Part shown: positions 44,659 to 52,983 of the stretch, piece after piece
Numbering within the stretch: position 1 is the first letter of the stretch
Layout: every line of letters starts with the position of its first letter
Origin: Lysinibacillus halotolerans
Lineage (GTDB): Bacteria > Bacillota > Bacilli > Bacillales_A > Planococcaceae
Length of the DNA stretch: 64,000 bases
Reading direction: 5' to 3'
Assembly: GCF_003711845.1 (NCBI RefSeq)
Contig: NZ_RHLQ01000002.1
Coordinates: 1 to 64,000, forward strand
Notes under the pieces: generated by a model
What the model was told of the DNA's origin: nothing
Database searches by the model: none
Seen by the model: the letters and a program-made list of their open reading frames with translations, nothing else
Made by a program: the position numbers and the translations under genes

Positions 44659-45022
44659 TTGAAGAAATTTTTTCTCCCGATATTTTTTAAATTATGATAT
44701 TATCGGCATATAATTCATCAATAGTGAGTATGAGTAAAGTTGAAAATGTACCTAATAATGTGCAGACTATAATTGATCCTAATTTAAAGCTTCAATTAAT
44801 CAATGATGGAGAAAAAGGATCATATATAATTTTCCATTTAAATGGAGATGTAAAATTTGATTTTATAACTCAAGACAATAGGATAACTATTAATTTTAAA
44901 GAGAATCAGAATGTGTTGAAACGCAAAATACTTATTATTTAACATCAGATTCAGAAAACTATGAATTAGAAGTTTTAGTAAATGGGAAAACAAATCCTTT
45001 TGATAACGTGACAGGTCTATAA
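44659..45022 (+). pseudogene. Small secreted protein with two frame breaks
   Basis: A TTG at 44659 has AAAGGAGGGG upstream and opens a signal peptide (MKKFFLPIFF). Frame shifts near 44688-44694 into MILSAYNSSIVSMSK ... ITINFKENQNV, and again near 44915 into VETQNTYYLTSDSENYELEV, ending at 45020-45022. Together they form a secreted, beta-rich protein of about 120 residues, directly followed by a terminator. Both breaks argue for decay. Confidence 0.65.
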
Positions 45023-45052
45023 GTGATAAAGTTAAGTAATTCTCAACAATGG

Positions 45053-45084
45053 AGCGCTTTCCTTGAAAAAGGAAGTGCTTTTTT
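45053..45084 (+). terminator. Strong terminator
   Basis: AGCGCTTTCCTT pairs with AAGGAAGTGCTT across GAAA, followed by T4. Confidence 0.85.
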
Positions 45085-45313
45085 GTTTATCATTTTCCCC
45101 GATGCTTCATTGTTACCGACCAAGTTAGTAAACTATTCAGTGGCTTCAGTAAAATAACATTATAAATAAATAAAGGGGAAATGAAACTTTCTAATCGTTC
45201 AGTCGTTTATTATTAATGACTATTGTAGTATTTTGTAGAATTTAATCGAAATTTAGTGGTTTTCAAAGTATAATAACTTGGTCAAATTAGTTTATACAAA
45301 GGAGGTTTGAACA

Positions 45314-45688
45314 ATGGAATGGACTTTAACTGGACTATTTATCGTGGCAATACTACTATTCATCTATTCTATGTACAAAAATAAGCAAGCTACAAAGATA
45401 GAACAACGCGAAATTGACACGGTGTATATGACGATAATGGAGGAGATTACTAAGCTTCAAAACGAAGTTCAAATTTTGAATTTAGAAAATGAAATCCTTT
45501 CACAAAAAGCTGGGCTTAGTAATGAGGAAAGAGAATTACAGCGAAAATTACTAGATTTATATAAGAGAAATTTTAAAGTGGAGGTTATGGCTGCTAAATT
45601 AAAGCTTGAACCATCAGAGGTGGAAAAGCTTCTAGCTCCATATGTGTCATTAAAAAAGGAAGGGAGAAAGGTAGCAAATGAAAGCTAA
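45314..45688 (+). CDS. Membrane-anchored coiled-coil protein with HTH-like tail
   Basis: One N-terminal membrane helix (residues 5-21) leads to a Gln/Glu/Leu heptad coiled coil (about 35-85) and a small helical end (NFKVEVMAAKLKLEPSEVEK) that looks like a helix-turn-helix. No family is recognised with certainty. AAAGGAGG precedes the ATG. Its last 11 bases overlap the following MltG-like gene, so the two act together, perhaps at the envelope. Confidence 0.7.
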   Translation: MEWTLTGLFIVAILLFIYSMYKNKQATKIEQREIDTVYMTIMEEITKLQNEVQILNLENEILSQKAGLSNEERELQRKLLDLYKRNFKVEVMAAKLKLEPSEVEKLLAPYVSLKKEGRKVANES

Positions 45689-46172
45689 TCTGATAAATAG
45701 CTTTGCTGCAGGTCTTCTCATCAGTGCAAGCGTTTGTGGAATTGTCTATTTTTCACAGTCTACACCGAAAGGACAAACGAATCAGGTGACAGCGAAGTCC
45801 CCAACGGAAGAGGAAATGAAAACGAGTCTCTCGAATGCTGGGTATGTTATTTTAACTAAAACAGAATGGGACGAACAACTAGCTGCTGCAGAAGAAGAGG
45901 CAAAAGGTCAACAAACTCAAAAAGAACAAACGGACCAATCGGAAAAGCAAGATAATGAGAAAGTCATTTATCGTACGGTTATCAATGTGGCATCAGGAAT
46001 GACGAGTATCGAAGTTGGAGATGCATTAGTGCAGGGGGAAATCATTGATAATGCGATGACCTTTTTCAATGAAGTGGAAAAGAGAGGACTGGCAAATGAT
46101 TTAAAGCCTGGTACCTACAAATTGGATAGTAATATGTCGTTAGATGAAGTCATCAATACGATTTTTCAGTAA
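45678..46172 (+). CDS. Membrane-anchored MltG-fragment-like protein
   Basis: After one membrane helix (residues 6-25) and a Gln/Glu-rich linker, the C-terminal 65 residues (INVASGMTSIEVGDALVQG ... LKPGTYKLDSNMSLDEVI) match the LysM-like N-terminal subdomain of MltG/YceG. The catalytic domain with its Glu is missing, so it cannot be an endolytic transglycosylase by itself. Such truncated forms are common in Bacillales, with unknown role. It overlaps the upstream gene by 11 bases. Confidence 0.8.
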   Translation: MKANLINSFAAGLLISASVCGIVYFSQSTPKGQTNQVTAKSPTEEEMKTSLSNAGYVILTKTEWDEQLAAAEEEAKGQQTQKEQTDQSEKQDNEKVIYRTVINVASGMTSIEVGDALVQGEIIDNAMTFFNEVEKRGLANDLKPGTYKLDSNMSLDEVINTIFQ

Positions 46173-46193
46173 GAATTACTCTTAATTAATTCT

Positions 46194-46276
46194 TTAGAAA
46201 TATGCTGCGCTAGTACTTCTGAATTCTTCTAGTATTGTCTCCTCCTCCCAATGTTCACCAAAACAAACTCTTTTAA
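46194..46276 (-). pseudogene. Possible 3' remnant of a gene
   Basis: On the minus strand a frame reads RVCFGEHWEEETILEEFRST, then SAAYF and a stop at 46194-46196. It is acidic and protein-like, but in-frame stops cut it off upstream. Low confidence. Confidence 0.25.
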
Positions 46277-46477
46277 GAGATCAAGGTTATAAAGCATTGT
46301 AGTAGCTACCATTTATTCATTAACAACTTTTCATAAATTGGGAATGCTTCAAGTAAAAGACAAATCGGAGGAAACAATATCCTAGCGAAAAAAATTTTAA
46401 TGAGTACAAGCAGTGCCTCCAATCAGCTATACGCATTTAAAATTTCGATAAATTCAAATACATTAGAGAACAAAGAC

Positions 46478-46520
46478 AAAGGTCGACAAACATTAATATC
46501 CCAGTGTTTGTCGACCTTTT
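46478..46520 (-). terminator. Strong terminator downstream of tRNA-Val
   Basis: A 15-bp perfect stem, AAAGGTCGACAAACA (46478-46492) with TGTTTGTCGACCTTT (46505-46519), with T residues on both sides. It follows the tRNA on the minus strand. Confidence 0.85.
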
Positions 46521-46527
46521 AATTGAA

Positions 46528-46600
46528 TGGTCTCGACAGGGTTCGAACCTGCGACCCCCACCTTGTCGAGGTGGTGCTCTCCCAGCTGAGCTACAAGACC
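46528..46600 (-). tRNA. tRNA-Val (anticodon GAC)
   Basis: On the minus strand the 73 bases form a cloverleaf. The acceptor GGTCTTG pairs with CGAGACC (one G-T), the D arm reads GCTCAGCTGGGAGAGC, and the anticodon stem CCACC/GGTGG holds the loop TCGACAA, anticodon GAC. The T arm GCAGG-TTCGAAC-CCTGT is intact. CCA is not encoded. It decodes GUC/GUU valine. It is a single tRNA gene, not part of a cluster in this window. Confidence 0.95.
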
Positions 46601-46702
46601 TTGATTATTCTATTTACATATTACCATATGTAATAAAAAAATCTATTAAAATTTATAATGAAAACTAAAAAATGCTTTTCCCTCGTGAATAGATTTTAGT
46701 TT

Positions 46703-47311
46703 TTATGTTAAACGATAAATGACAAATCTTTCGTATGGATTTTTTTCATATAAAATAGGAAGCGTGATTTCCTTTATAAATTGAAAGGATAATTGGGTTT
46801 CTAAAAAATATTGATAATCATCTGAAGGGTAATAAAAAATTAAATCCATTTCTCGTTTAGTCTTCTCATAGGACAACATTATATAATCGAATACTTTCAT
46901 AAAAACTTGTATGGAAAACGGATTAAAGAAATAAAATTTATTTTCATCAGGTTGAATTTCATATTTTTCTGCTAAACAACAGTGAAAAAGAATGGATCCT
47001 TTATTTTTTCCCACATTTCTAAAATAACTTTTTTCATTTTTCATTGCTTCATCTAAAAAATGTTGATTCATATCGATTCCTACACAATTGGCATGAAACA
47101 TATAATGAATGAAGAAATTTAACCTTCCTTTACCACAACCAAAATCGACTATTGTATCCTGGTCATTGACTTCATAATGTTTAAACAACTCTTCTAAAGC
47201 TGTATAGGGGGTTGGTTCATAAGGGTGATAATGGATGGAGTTATTAACTTCCATTTGTTTTGAACGTGTATTTATATGGAGTATTTTATCGTATTGATAT
47301 TCTTTCAACAT
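46703..47311 (-). CDS. Class I SAM-dependent methyltransferase
   Basis: The glycine-rich SAM motif is VDFGCGKGRLNFFIHY with the acidic ribose ligand in CVGIDMNQ. A FYFFNPFSIQVFMKVF block matches the central strands, and a Tyr-rich end (ILYEKNPYERFVIYRL) follows. At 202 aa it is of usual size. Such methyltransferases act on small molecules or RNA; substrate unknown. The ATG at 47311 follows GAGG. It is convergent with the tRNA's neighbour and divergent from the YqjF-like gene. Confidence 0.85.
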   Translation of the reverse strand: MLKEYQYDKILHINTRSKQMEVNNSIHYHPYEPTPYTALEELFKHYEVNDQDTIVDFGCGKGRLNFFIHYMFHANCVGIDMNQHFLDEAMKNEKSYFRNVGKNKGSILFHCCLAEKYEIQPDENKFYFFNPFSIQVFMKVFDYIMLSYEKTKREMDLIFYYPSDDYQYFLETQLSFQFIKEITLPILYEKNPYERFVIYRLT

Positions 47312-47459
47312 GTTGCCTCATTTCATTTTTCAGTAACTACATAATCATAGCATTTCTTACACCAATTTTATAAAGTTTTTAATTTGTTTAAGTGACTAAT
47401 GTTGGCGCCTTTCGTAAAAGATGTTACTACTAATGATTTGTAAGAAGGGTAGGAGCATT

Positions 47460-48185
47460 TTGATAAAAAGTAAATATAAAAGTTATAAAAGGGACTATCC
47501 GTCTTTACCATGGATAATGAAGCAAACATGGATTGATAATTTGTTTATCCATTATCCAGTTAAAAAGGAAGTTCTTCAAAAACTTGTACCGACTTCGTTA
47601 AAAGTGGATACATATGATGGATTTGGGTGGGTATCCGTTGTTCCTTATCTCATTACTGACATGCGCGGTAGAGGTCTTCCACCGTTACCAGGTATAAAAG
47701 AATATCCAGGATTTAATATCCGTACATATGTAATGGTGAATGATAAACCAGGTGTCTTTTTCTTTTATCTGGCAGCAGCCAACTGGTTTGCGGCTAAATG
47801 TGCGAAAACCTTTTTCGGACTGCCTTACTTTTTTGAGCCACTTAAGATGGAGCGGCACGATGAATCTGTATTTTTTGAAGGAAAAATGAGTAAAGGACAA
47901 TTTAATTGTCAATATCACCCGATTTCTACTCCATATATGACATCAGCAGGTTCTTTAGATGAATGGTTATTGGAACGTTATTGTCTTTATACAATAAATA
48001 AGCAAGGTAAACCACTACAATGTAATATTTTACATCCATCTTGGATCGTATTTGATGGGGAGGCCAAGATACAGGAAAATATATTAAGACGGAATTTTAA
48101 TATAGTTCCTGAAAGCGAAAAACCTATTTTACATGTTGCGAAAAGGGCAGATGTACGGATTTGGCCATTAGTAAAAGGGGAATAA
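47460..48185 (+). CDS. YqjF-like DUF2071 protein
   Basis: The protein matches DUF2071: NLFIHYPVKKEVLQKLVP near the N-terminus, GFGWVSVVPYLITDMRGRG, then LPGIKEYPGFNIRTYV and FFFYLAAANWFAA. YqjF of B. subtilis was identified among genes responding to aromatic compounds; its activity is unknown. I chose TTG 47460 with AGGAG just upstream; a longer reading from 47421 would add 13 residues without a site. Soluble. Monocistronic. Confidence 0.82.
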   Translation: MIKSKYKSYKRDYPSLPWIMKQTWIDNLFIHYPVKKEVLQKLVPTSLKVDTYDGFGWVSVVPYLITDMRGRGLPPLPGIKEYPGFNIRTYVMVNDKPGVFFFYLAAANWFAAKCAKTFFGLPYFFEPLKMERHDESVFFEGKMSKGQFNCQYHPISTPYMTSAGSLDEWLLERYCLYTINKQGKPLQCNILHPSWIVFDGEAKIQENILRRNFNIVPESEKPILHVAKRADVRIWPLVKGE

Positions 48186-48271
48186 AAATCAAGTCATATC
48201 TATTATTTCTTCCGAAAAAAAATAAAAATTTGAACAAATAGTGAAAAACATATGGCTATTTTGTGAACGAT

Positions 48272-48302
48272 TGTTGTATACTATGTATATAGTAATACAA
48301 CA
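48272..48302. promoter_or_regulatory. Near-perfect palindrome before a small membrane protein
   Basis: TGTTGTATACTAT (48272-48284) and ATAGTAATACAACA (48289-48302) form an inverted repeat with a four-base gap and one extra base in the second arm. It lies 18 bases before the start codon and includes TATACT, a possible -10. Confidence 0.5.
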
Positions 48303-48320
48303 CAAGGGGGAGTGACGATA

Positions 48321-48530
48321 ATGTTCAAATTATTTACAAATGTTTGTGCGCTACTTATCGTTTCTGGAATTATACTATTTGTCGCAAGCTTCTATACAAA
48401 TATATCCATTTGGTACGGAATTGAAATAGCAAAATGTGGAGGATTTTTATTTATTATTGCCATATTTATGCAACTACTTTTTGAAAAAGAAACCGAAAAG
48501 AATCATTCAAAACAGCAGCTAGTTAAATAA
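48321..48530 (+). CDS. Small two-helix membrane protein, 69 aa
   Basis: Two hydrophobic helices (residues 5-25 and 34-53) and a charged tail (EKETEKNHSKQQ). ATG 48321 has GGGGGAG eight bases upstream. No family recognised. A palindrome next to its start suggests specific regulation. A strong terminator follows. Confidence 0.65.
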   Translation: MFKLFTNVCALLIVSGIILFVASFYTNISIWYGIEIAKCGGFLFIIAIFMQLLFEKETEKNHSKQQLVK

Positions 48531-48558
48531 TGCAATAAAAATAAATGCGCATAATTGG

Positions 48559-48604
48559 AAAATCCCCAGTAAGTAGATTTAAAACGCTACTTACTGGGGA
48601 TTTT
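48559..48604. terminator. Strong bidirectional terminator
   Basis: An 18-bp stem, AAAATCCCCAGTAAGTAG with CTACTTACTGGGGATTTT, between convergent genes. Confidence 0.9.
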
Positions 48605-48650
48605 ATTTGTATTAAGATCTTCTATAAGTTGACATACTTTCGTTTGATGT

Positions 48651-49646
48651 TTAAGAAAGTACTTCTTGAGCAATCAATTTATATGAATTCGCCCGTTCTT
48701 CTGGAGAGTGGGTAATTGTTAGTATCATAAATTCGTCTACTTTATACTTAGCTTGTAATTGATGTAAAGCCTCTTGAACTTCTTTCGGGTTACCAATAAT
48801 CATTTTCTTTTTTAAATGAGAAAGTTGCTCATTTTCTTTTTCACTTAATTTATATTTTTTAGCGACTTCGATGGATGGGATTGTTTGTGTTTTTCCTTTA
48901 TCAATGAATAATTGCCAGATTAGCGTACTCAAAGCAATTTCTTCTGCTTTTTCTTTTGTTTCCGCACAAATGACAGGAACAGTTACTAATACTTGTGGCG
49001 GTTGATTTTGTATTTTCGGTTGAAAAGATTTACGATAAGACTCGATTATAGACGTACCATCTTGTTCACTCATAAATTGACCAAAAGCATAAGCTAATCC
49101 ATTTTGTGCAGCAAGAATGGCACTTTTCTCACTAGTTCCTAACATCCATGGTTGAGGAGTCGTTTCAGGTATAGGAGAGGCGGATATTTTCGAGAATTGG
49201 TGATCCGACGGAAAATCTTGATGAAAAAAATGGAGTAATTCTTCTACTAATTCCGGCATTTGATAAACCTTTTGTAAAAAATTATCGTTCAAAGCATTCG
49301 TTGCTTCAGCAGATCCACCAGGAGAACGACCAATCCCGATATCAATTCGATTTGGAAATAATGTTTCGAGCATATTGTAAACCTCAGCTACTTTATATGG
49401 CTTATAATGTGGTAGCAAAACAGCTCCAGCACCAATTCGTATTCGATTCGTTTGTGCACCAATATATCCAAGCATTACTTCCGGCGCGGAACATGCAAGT
49501 CCAGGTAAATCATGATGTTCGGCAATCCAATAACGCGTATAGCCTAGTACATCTCCTAATTGAGCAAGTTTCATCGATTCAATTAAAGCATGTTGTGCTT
49601 TTTGATTGGATGAAATGGGGGATTGATCTAATATACTTAACTTCAT
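48651..49646 (-). CDS. LLM-class flavin-dependent oxidoreductase
   Basis: This 331-aa bacterial-luciferase-like TIM barrel begins MKLSILDQSPISSNQ. It has RYWIAEHHDLPGLACSAPEV, RIRIGAGAVLLPHYKPY and FPNRIDIGIGRSPGGS, the classical LLM/YvbT-type signature for FMN-dependent monooxygenases. The substrate is unknown. It lies 14 bases after the DUF3219 gene, so the two are probably co-transcribed. ATG with AGAGG upstream. Confidence 0.9.
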   Translation of the reverse strand: MKLSILDQSPISSNQKAQHALIESMKLAQLGDVLGYTRYWIAEHHDLPGLACSAPEVMLGYIGAQTNRIRIGAGAVLLPHYKPYKVAEVYNMLETLFPNRIDIGIGRSPGGSAEATNALNDNFLQKVYQMPELVEELLHFFHQDFPSDHQFSKISASPIPETTPQPWMLGTSEKSAILAAQNGLAYAFGQFMSEQDGTSIIESYRKSFQPKIQNQPPQVLVTVPVICAETKEKAEEIALSTLIWQLFIDKGKTQTIPSIEVAKKYKLSEKENEQLSHLKKKMIIGNPKEVQEALHQLQAKYKVDEFMILTITHSPEERANSYKLIAQEVLS

Positions 49647-49660
49647 CTTTTTCCTCTTTT

Positions 49661-49945
49661 CTAATTTCTTACTTCCACTAAAGTCAATTTATAAATACCC
49701 ACTTCGCCTTCTTTGTATAAATTCGTAATGGATGTTGAATATTGTTTAATTGTCCCTCTAAAAGCTAAATTTTGTTCTGGAACTTTTACATCAAATGTTC
49801 CTTCATAAAGTAGTACGGCAATATCATGGTATTCTTCGCTCGTCACTTTGAACTCAATAAAAATTTTATGTAAACCTGAATTTGTTTCTTCCTTGTAATT
49901 GTCTATATGAATAACTCGTTCATTTAACATAATTTTGTTTACCAA
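49661..49945 (-). CDS. DUF3219 family protein (YkvR-like), 94 aa
   Basis: Conserved strands include FKVTSEEYHDIAVLLYEGTF, VKVPEQNLAFRGTIKQYSTS and ITNLYKEGEVGIYKLTL, the all-beta pattern of DUF3219. The function is unknown. TTG start at 49945 with GGAG 10 bases upstream. It is the first gene of a two-gene operon with the LLM oxidoreductase. Confidence 0.78.
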   Translation of the reverse strand: MVNKIMLNERVIHIDNYKEETNSGLHKIFIEFKVTSEEYHDIAVLLYEGTFDVKVPEQNLAFRGTIKQYSTSITNLYKEGEVGIYKLTLVEVRN

Positions 49946-50064
49946 AAAAAATCATCTCCAATCTAAGTTTGTATGCAAATGATAGCACTGACAGGTGGGG
50001 GGAGTAAAATAAATTGTTTTAAAGAGGAATTGGATAATTGAATTGAAAAACTCAAAGATAAAAA

Positions 50065-50096
50065 AGAGCCCGACTATTATAGTCGAGCTCCCATTT
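50065..50096 (-). terminator. Terminator of the qox operon
   Basis: AGAGCCCGACTA pairs with TAGTCGAGCTC with wobbles across a short loop, and T6 follows in the minus direction, just past the qoxD stop. Confidence 0.8.
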
Positions 50097-50097
50097 T

Positions 50098-50379
50098 TTA
50101 CATATCCCATATTAAAATTAATAACGAACCAAATACGGTAATAACTGCAATAATGACACCATAAAGGATGTTCGTATAAATTGACTTACCATCTTCAGAT
50201 TCACCAGCATGCATAAATACAACGAGTTGTAAAAAGGCTTGAATAAATGCTGTTACTAAAAGAATGGTCATACCTATATGAAATGACATATCTGTAAAGT
50301 AAACTAGCAAAGCCACAGCTGTTAGGATCAACGAAAAGACAAAGCCCATCACTTGTTTTACAGGAAATAATTCTTTCAT
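50098..50379 (-). CDS. qoxD: Quinol oxidase subunit IV
   Basis: The 93-aa protein has three membrane helices in the QoxD/CyoD pattern, including HIGMTILLVTAFIQAFLQLV and FMHAGES. It is the small assembly/stability subunit of the aa3-type quinol oxidase. It begins one base after the qoxC stop and closes the operon before a terminator. Confidence 0.93.
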   Translation of the reverse strand: MKELFPVKQVMGFVFSLILTAVALLVYFTDMSFHIGMTILLVTAFIQAFLQLVVFMHAGESEDGKSIYTNILYGVIIAVITVFGSLLILIWDM

Positions 50380-50380
50380 A

Positions 50381-50977
50381 TTACATCATTCCTTTCAAAT
50401 AGATGAAGCTGAAAATGAAGATCCAAACAACATCTAAGAAATGCCAGTAAAGAGAGAAGATAAATGATTTATTAGCTGTTTCTGGAGTTAATCCACGTTT
50501 TTTCACTTGAATCATAATGAATAATCCCCAGAATAAACCTAACGTTACGTGTCCTCCATGGGTACCTAGTGTTGTTAATAACGCGGCTGTAAAGGCACTT
50601 GTTTGATAAGTAGCACCAACATGGTAGTAATGCGTAAACTCAAATATTTCTACTCCTAAGAAAACTAAACCAAGTAGTAGGGTAATGCCAAAGAATGTGA
50701 GCATCGCATTTTTACGACCGAGTCTCATTGCATGAACACCAAGTCCGATAGTAAAACTACTTGTTAATAAAACAATTGTTTCAATCAATACTGGAGTAAT
50801 TTCAAAAATCTCACCAGGCGTTGGTCCAGAACCCGTACGACCTTGTAATGTGAAATAAGCTGTAAATAGGGTAGCAAAGAGCATAATTTCTGCTCCAAGG
50901 AAAATCCAAAACCCTAAAATGTTTAGCTTATTTTGATCAGTACTATATTCAAGAGGTTGCGAGTGATCAATTTTCAT
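50381..50977 (-). CDS. qoxC: Quinol oxidase subunit III
   Basis: The 198-aa protein has five membrane helices with the subunit III motifs FWIFLGAEIMLFATLF, GTHGGHVTLGLFWG and YWHFLDVVWIFIFS. It belongs to the haem-copper oxidase complex. Its ATG overlaps the qoxB stop by one base (TAATG), so the two are translationally coupled. Confidence 0.95.
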   Translation of the reverse strand: MKIDHSQPLEYSTDQNKLNILGFWIFLGAEIMLFATLFTAYFTLQGRTGSGPTPGEIFEITPVLIETIVLLTSSFTIGLGVHAMRLGRKNAMLTFFGITLLLGLVFLGVEIFEFTHYYHVGATYQTSAFTAALLTTLGTHGGHVTLGLFWGLFIMIQVKKRGLTPETANKSFIFSLYWHFLDVVWIFIFSFIYLKGMM

Positions 50978-52923
50978 TATTTAGCACCTCCAATTTTAGC
51001 TTCAGTCTCTTTAATTTCTTCAACCGAAATATGACGTCCATGATCTTGTTCAAAGGAACGAAGAGCAAGACAAACAAAAATACCAATTAAAGCAATCACG
51101 GCTGGAACCCATAATGCAAAGACAAATGAGAATCCGGCGATGAAGAAAATAACACTCATAATGAATGGTACACCACTATTATTTGGCATATGGATTTCTT
51201 TCAATTCACCTTTAAATAATTGATGTCCATTTTTCTTTGAATCCCAGAAAGTTTCACTTGAACTAATTTGAGGAATTCTAGCAAAATTGTATTCTGGTAC
51301 TGGTGTATGTGTAGCCCATTCTAATGAACGTGCATCCCATGGATCACTACCAATATTTCTTGGTGAATTTTTATAACTGTAGTATACATTGTATACGATT
51401 GTAATGAATCCAATCGCCATTAAAGCAGCACCGACAAATGACACCATATTTAATGGTCCGAAGCCAGTTGCTTCTGAATAAGTGTACATACGACGCGCTT
51501 GACCGTCTAAACCAGTGATATACATTGGGAAGAAGGCAAGAACGAAACCTACTGTTAATAACCAGAAAGTAGATTTACCGATTTTTTCATTTAACATGAA
51601 GCCAAAGAATTTTGGCCAGTAATAAGTTAACCCAGCTAGCATCGCGAAAACGACACCAGGAATAATCGTGTTATGGAAGTGGGCAACTAAGAACATTGTA
51701 TTATGGTATTGGTAGTCTGCTGCAGACATTGCAAGCATAACCCCTGTAACACCACCGATAGTGAATAGTGGAATGAATGCTACTGAATAGAGCATTGGGA
51801 CAGTAAAACGAATTTTCCCTTTCCACATTGTAAACAGCCAGTTAAAGATTTTAACCCCAGTAGGTACTGCAATTGCCATCGTCGTAATCGAGAAGATACT
51901 GTTTGTAAGTGCTCCTTGACCCATTGTAAAGAAGTGGTGAGTCCATACTAAGAATGATAGTAGGGAAATTAATACCATCGACGCTACCATGGATTTATAA
52001 CCATATAAATTACGGCGAGAGAATGTTGAAATAATTTCACTGTAAATACCAAAGGCAGGTAAAATTAAGATATATACTTCAGGGTGTCCCCAAATCCAGA
52101 AGAAGTTCGCCCAAAGCATATCCATACCGCCATTAGTTGTAGCAAAGAAATGCGTACCAAATAATCGGTCAGTTGTTCCCATTAATAATGCAATTGTTAA
52201 AACAGGGAATGCGAAAACAATAATGATATTCGCAATGAAAGCAGACCATGTAAACATTGGCATTTTCATTAACGTCATGCCAGGTGCTCTCATTTTTAAA
52301 ATTGTTGTACACATGTTAATCCCCGTCATTAAGGAACCGATACCTGAAATTTGAAGGGCTAACATATAATAGTTTGTTCCAACTGATTCACTGAAATCAT
52401 TCCCAGCAAGAGGGAAGTAAGAAGTCCAACCAGCATCTGGTGAACCACCGATTACGAATGAAATATTAAATAACATTGCCCCTACAAAGAATAACCAGAA
52501 GCTAAGTGCATTCAAACGTGGGAACGCTACGTCACGCGCACCAATTTGTAAAGGCACAATTAAGTTCATAAACGCGAAGATAAATGGCATTGCCATAAAC
52601 ATGATCATGACAACCCCGTGTGTTGTGAAAATTTCATTATAGTGTTGTGCATCTAATAATTTTGCATCAGGTGTTGCAAGCTGAGCACGCATCATAATAG
52701 CGTCAGCGCCACCTCGGAATAACATTAGTAGGGCAGAAATTAAGTACATAATTCCGATTTTTTTATGGTCGACTGTAGTTAGCCATTCGCGCCATAAATA
52801 GCCCCATTTTTTGAAATATGTTAAGCCAACAACAATACCAATACTTACTACAGCAATGGCTACCATTGAGGCATAAATAGCTGGACTTGGATGAGGTATG
52901 GCAAATCGTTCAAAGAATTCCAT
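50977..52923 (-). CDS. qoxB: Quinol oxidase subunit I (haem-copper catalytic subunit)
   Basis: A 648-aa protein with about 14 helices. The haem and copper ligands are seen in FTTHGVVMIMFMAMPF (low-spin haem His), WGHPEVYILILPAFG (CuB His and cross-linked Tyr), THHFFTMG (two CuB His) and AHFHNTIIPGVVF (haem ligands). It reduces O2 to water and pumps protons across the membrane. The Glu in HPEVY marks an A-type enzyme. ATG 52923 has AAAGGAG upstream; an earlier frame start at 52941 overlaps that site. Confidence 0.97.
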   Translation of the reverse strand: MEFFERFAIPHPSPAIYASMVAIAVVSIGIVVGLTYFKKWGYLWREWLTTVDHKKIGIMYLISALLMLFRGGADAIMMRAQLATPDAKLLDAQHYNEIFTTHGVVMIMFMAMPFIFAFMNLIVPLQIGARDVAFPRLNALSFWLFFVGAMLFNISFVIGGSPDAGWTSYFPLAGNDFSESVGTNYYMLALQISGIGSLMTGINMCTTILKMRAPGMTLMKMPMFTWSAFIANIIIVFAFPVLTIALLMGTTDRLFGTHFFATTNGGMDMLWANFFWIWGHPEVYILILPAFGIYSEIISTFSRRNLYGYKSMVASMVLISLLSFLVWTHHFFTMGQGALTNSIFSITTMAIAVPTGVKIFNWLFTMWKGKIRFTVPMLYSVAFIPLFTIGGVTGVMLAMSAADYQYHNTMFLVAHFHNTIIPGVVFAMLAGLTYYWPKFFGFMLNEKIGKSTFWLLTVGFVLAFFPMYITGLDGQARRMYTYSEATGFGPLNMVSFVGAALMAIGFITIVYNVYYSYKNSPRNIGSDPWDARSLEWATHTPVPEYNFARIPQISSSETFWDSKKNGHQLFKGELKEIHMPNNSGVPFIMSVIFFIAGFSFVFALWVPAVIALIGIFVCLALRSFEQDHGRHISVEEIKETEAKIGGAK

Positions 52924-52983
52924 CCTTTTTTCTCCTTTCAAGAGTAGAAACTAGTAAAAAACTAGTTTTTATTCATTTCAATA

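Noticed and set aside
45678-46172. Full endolytic transglycosylase MltG
   Set aside because: Only the LysM-like subdomain is present; the catalytic domain with its Glu is absent.
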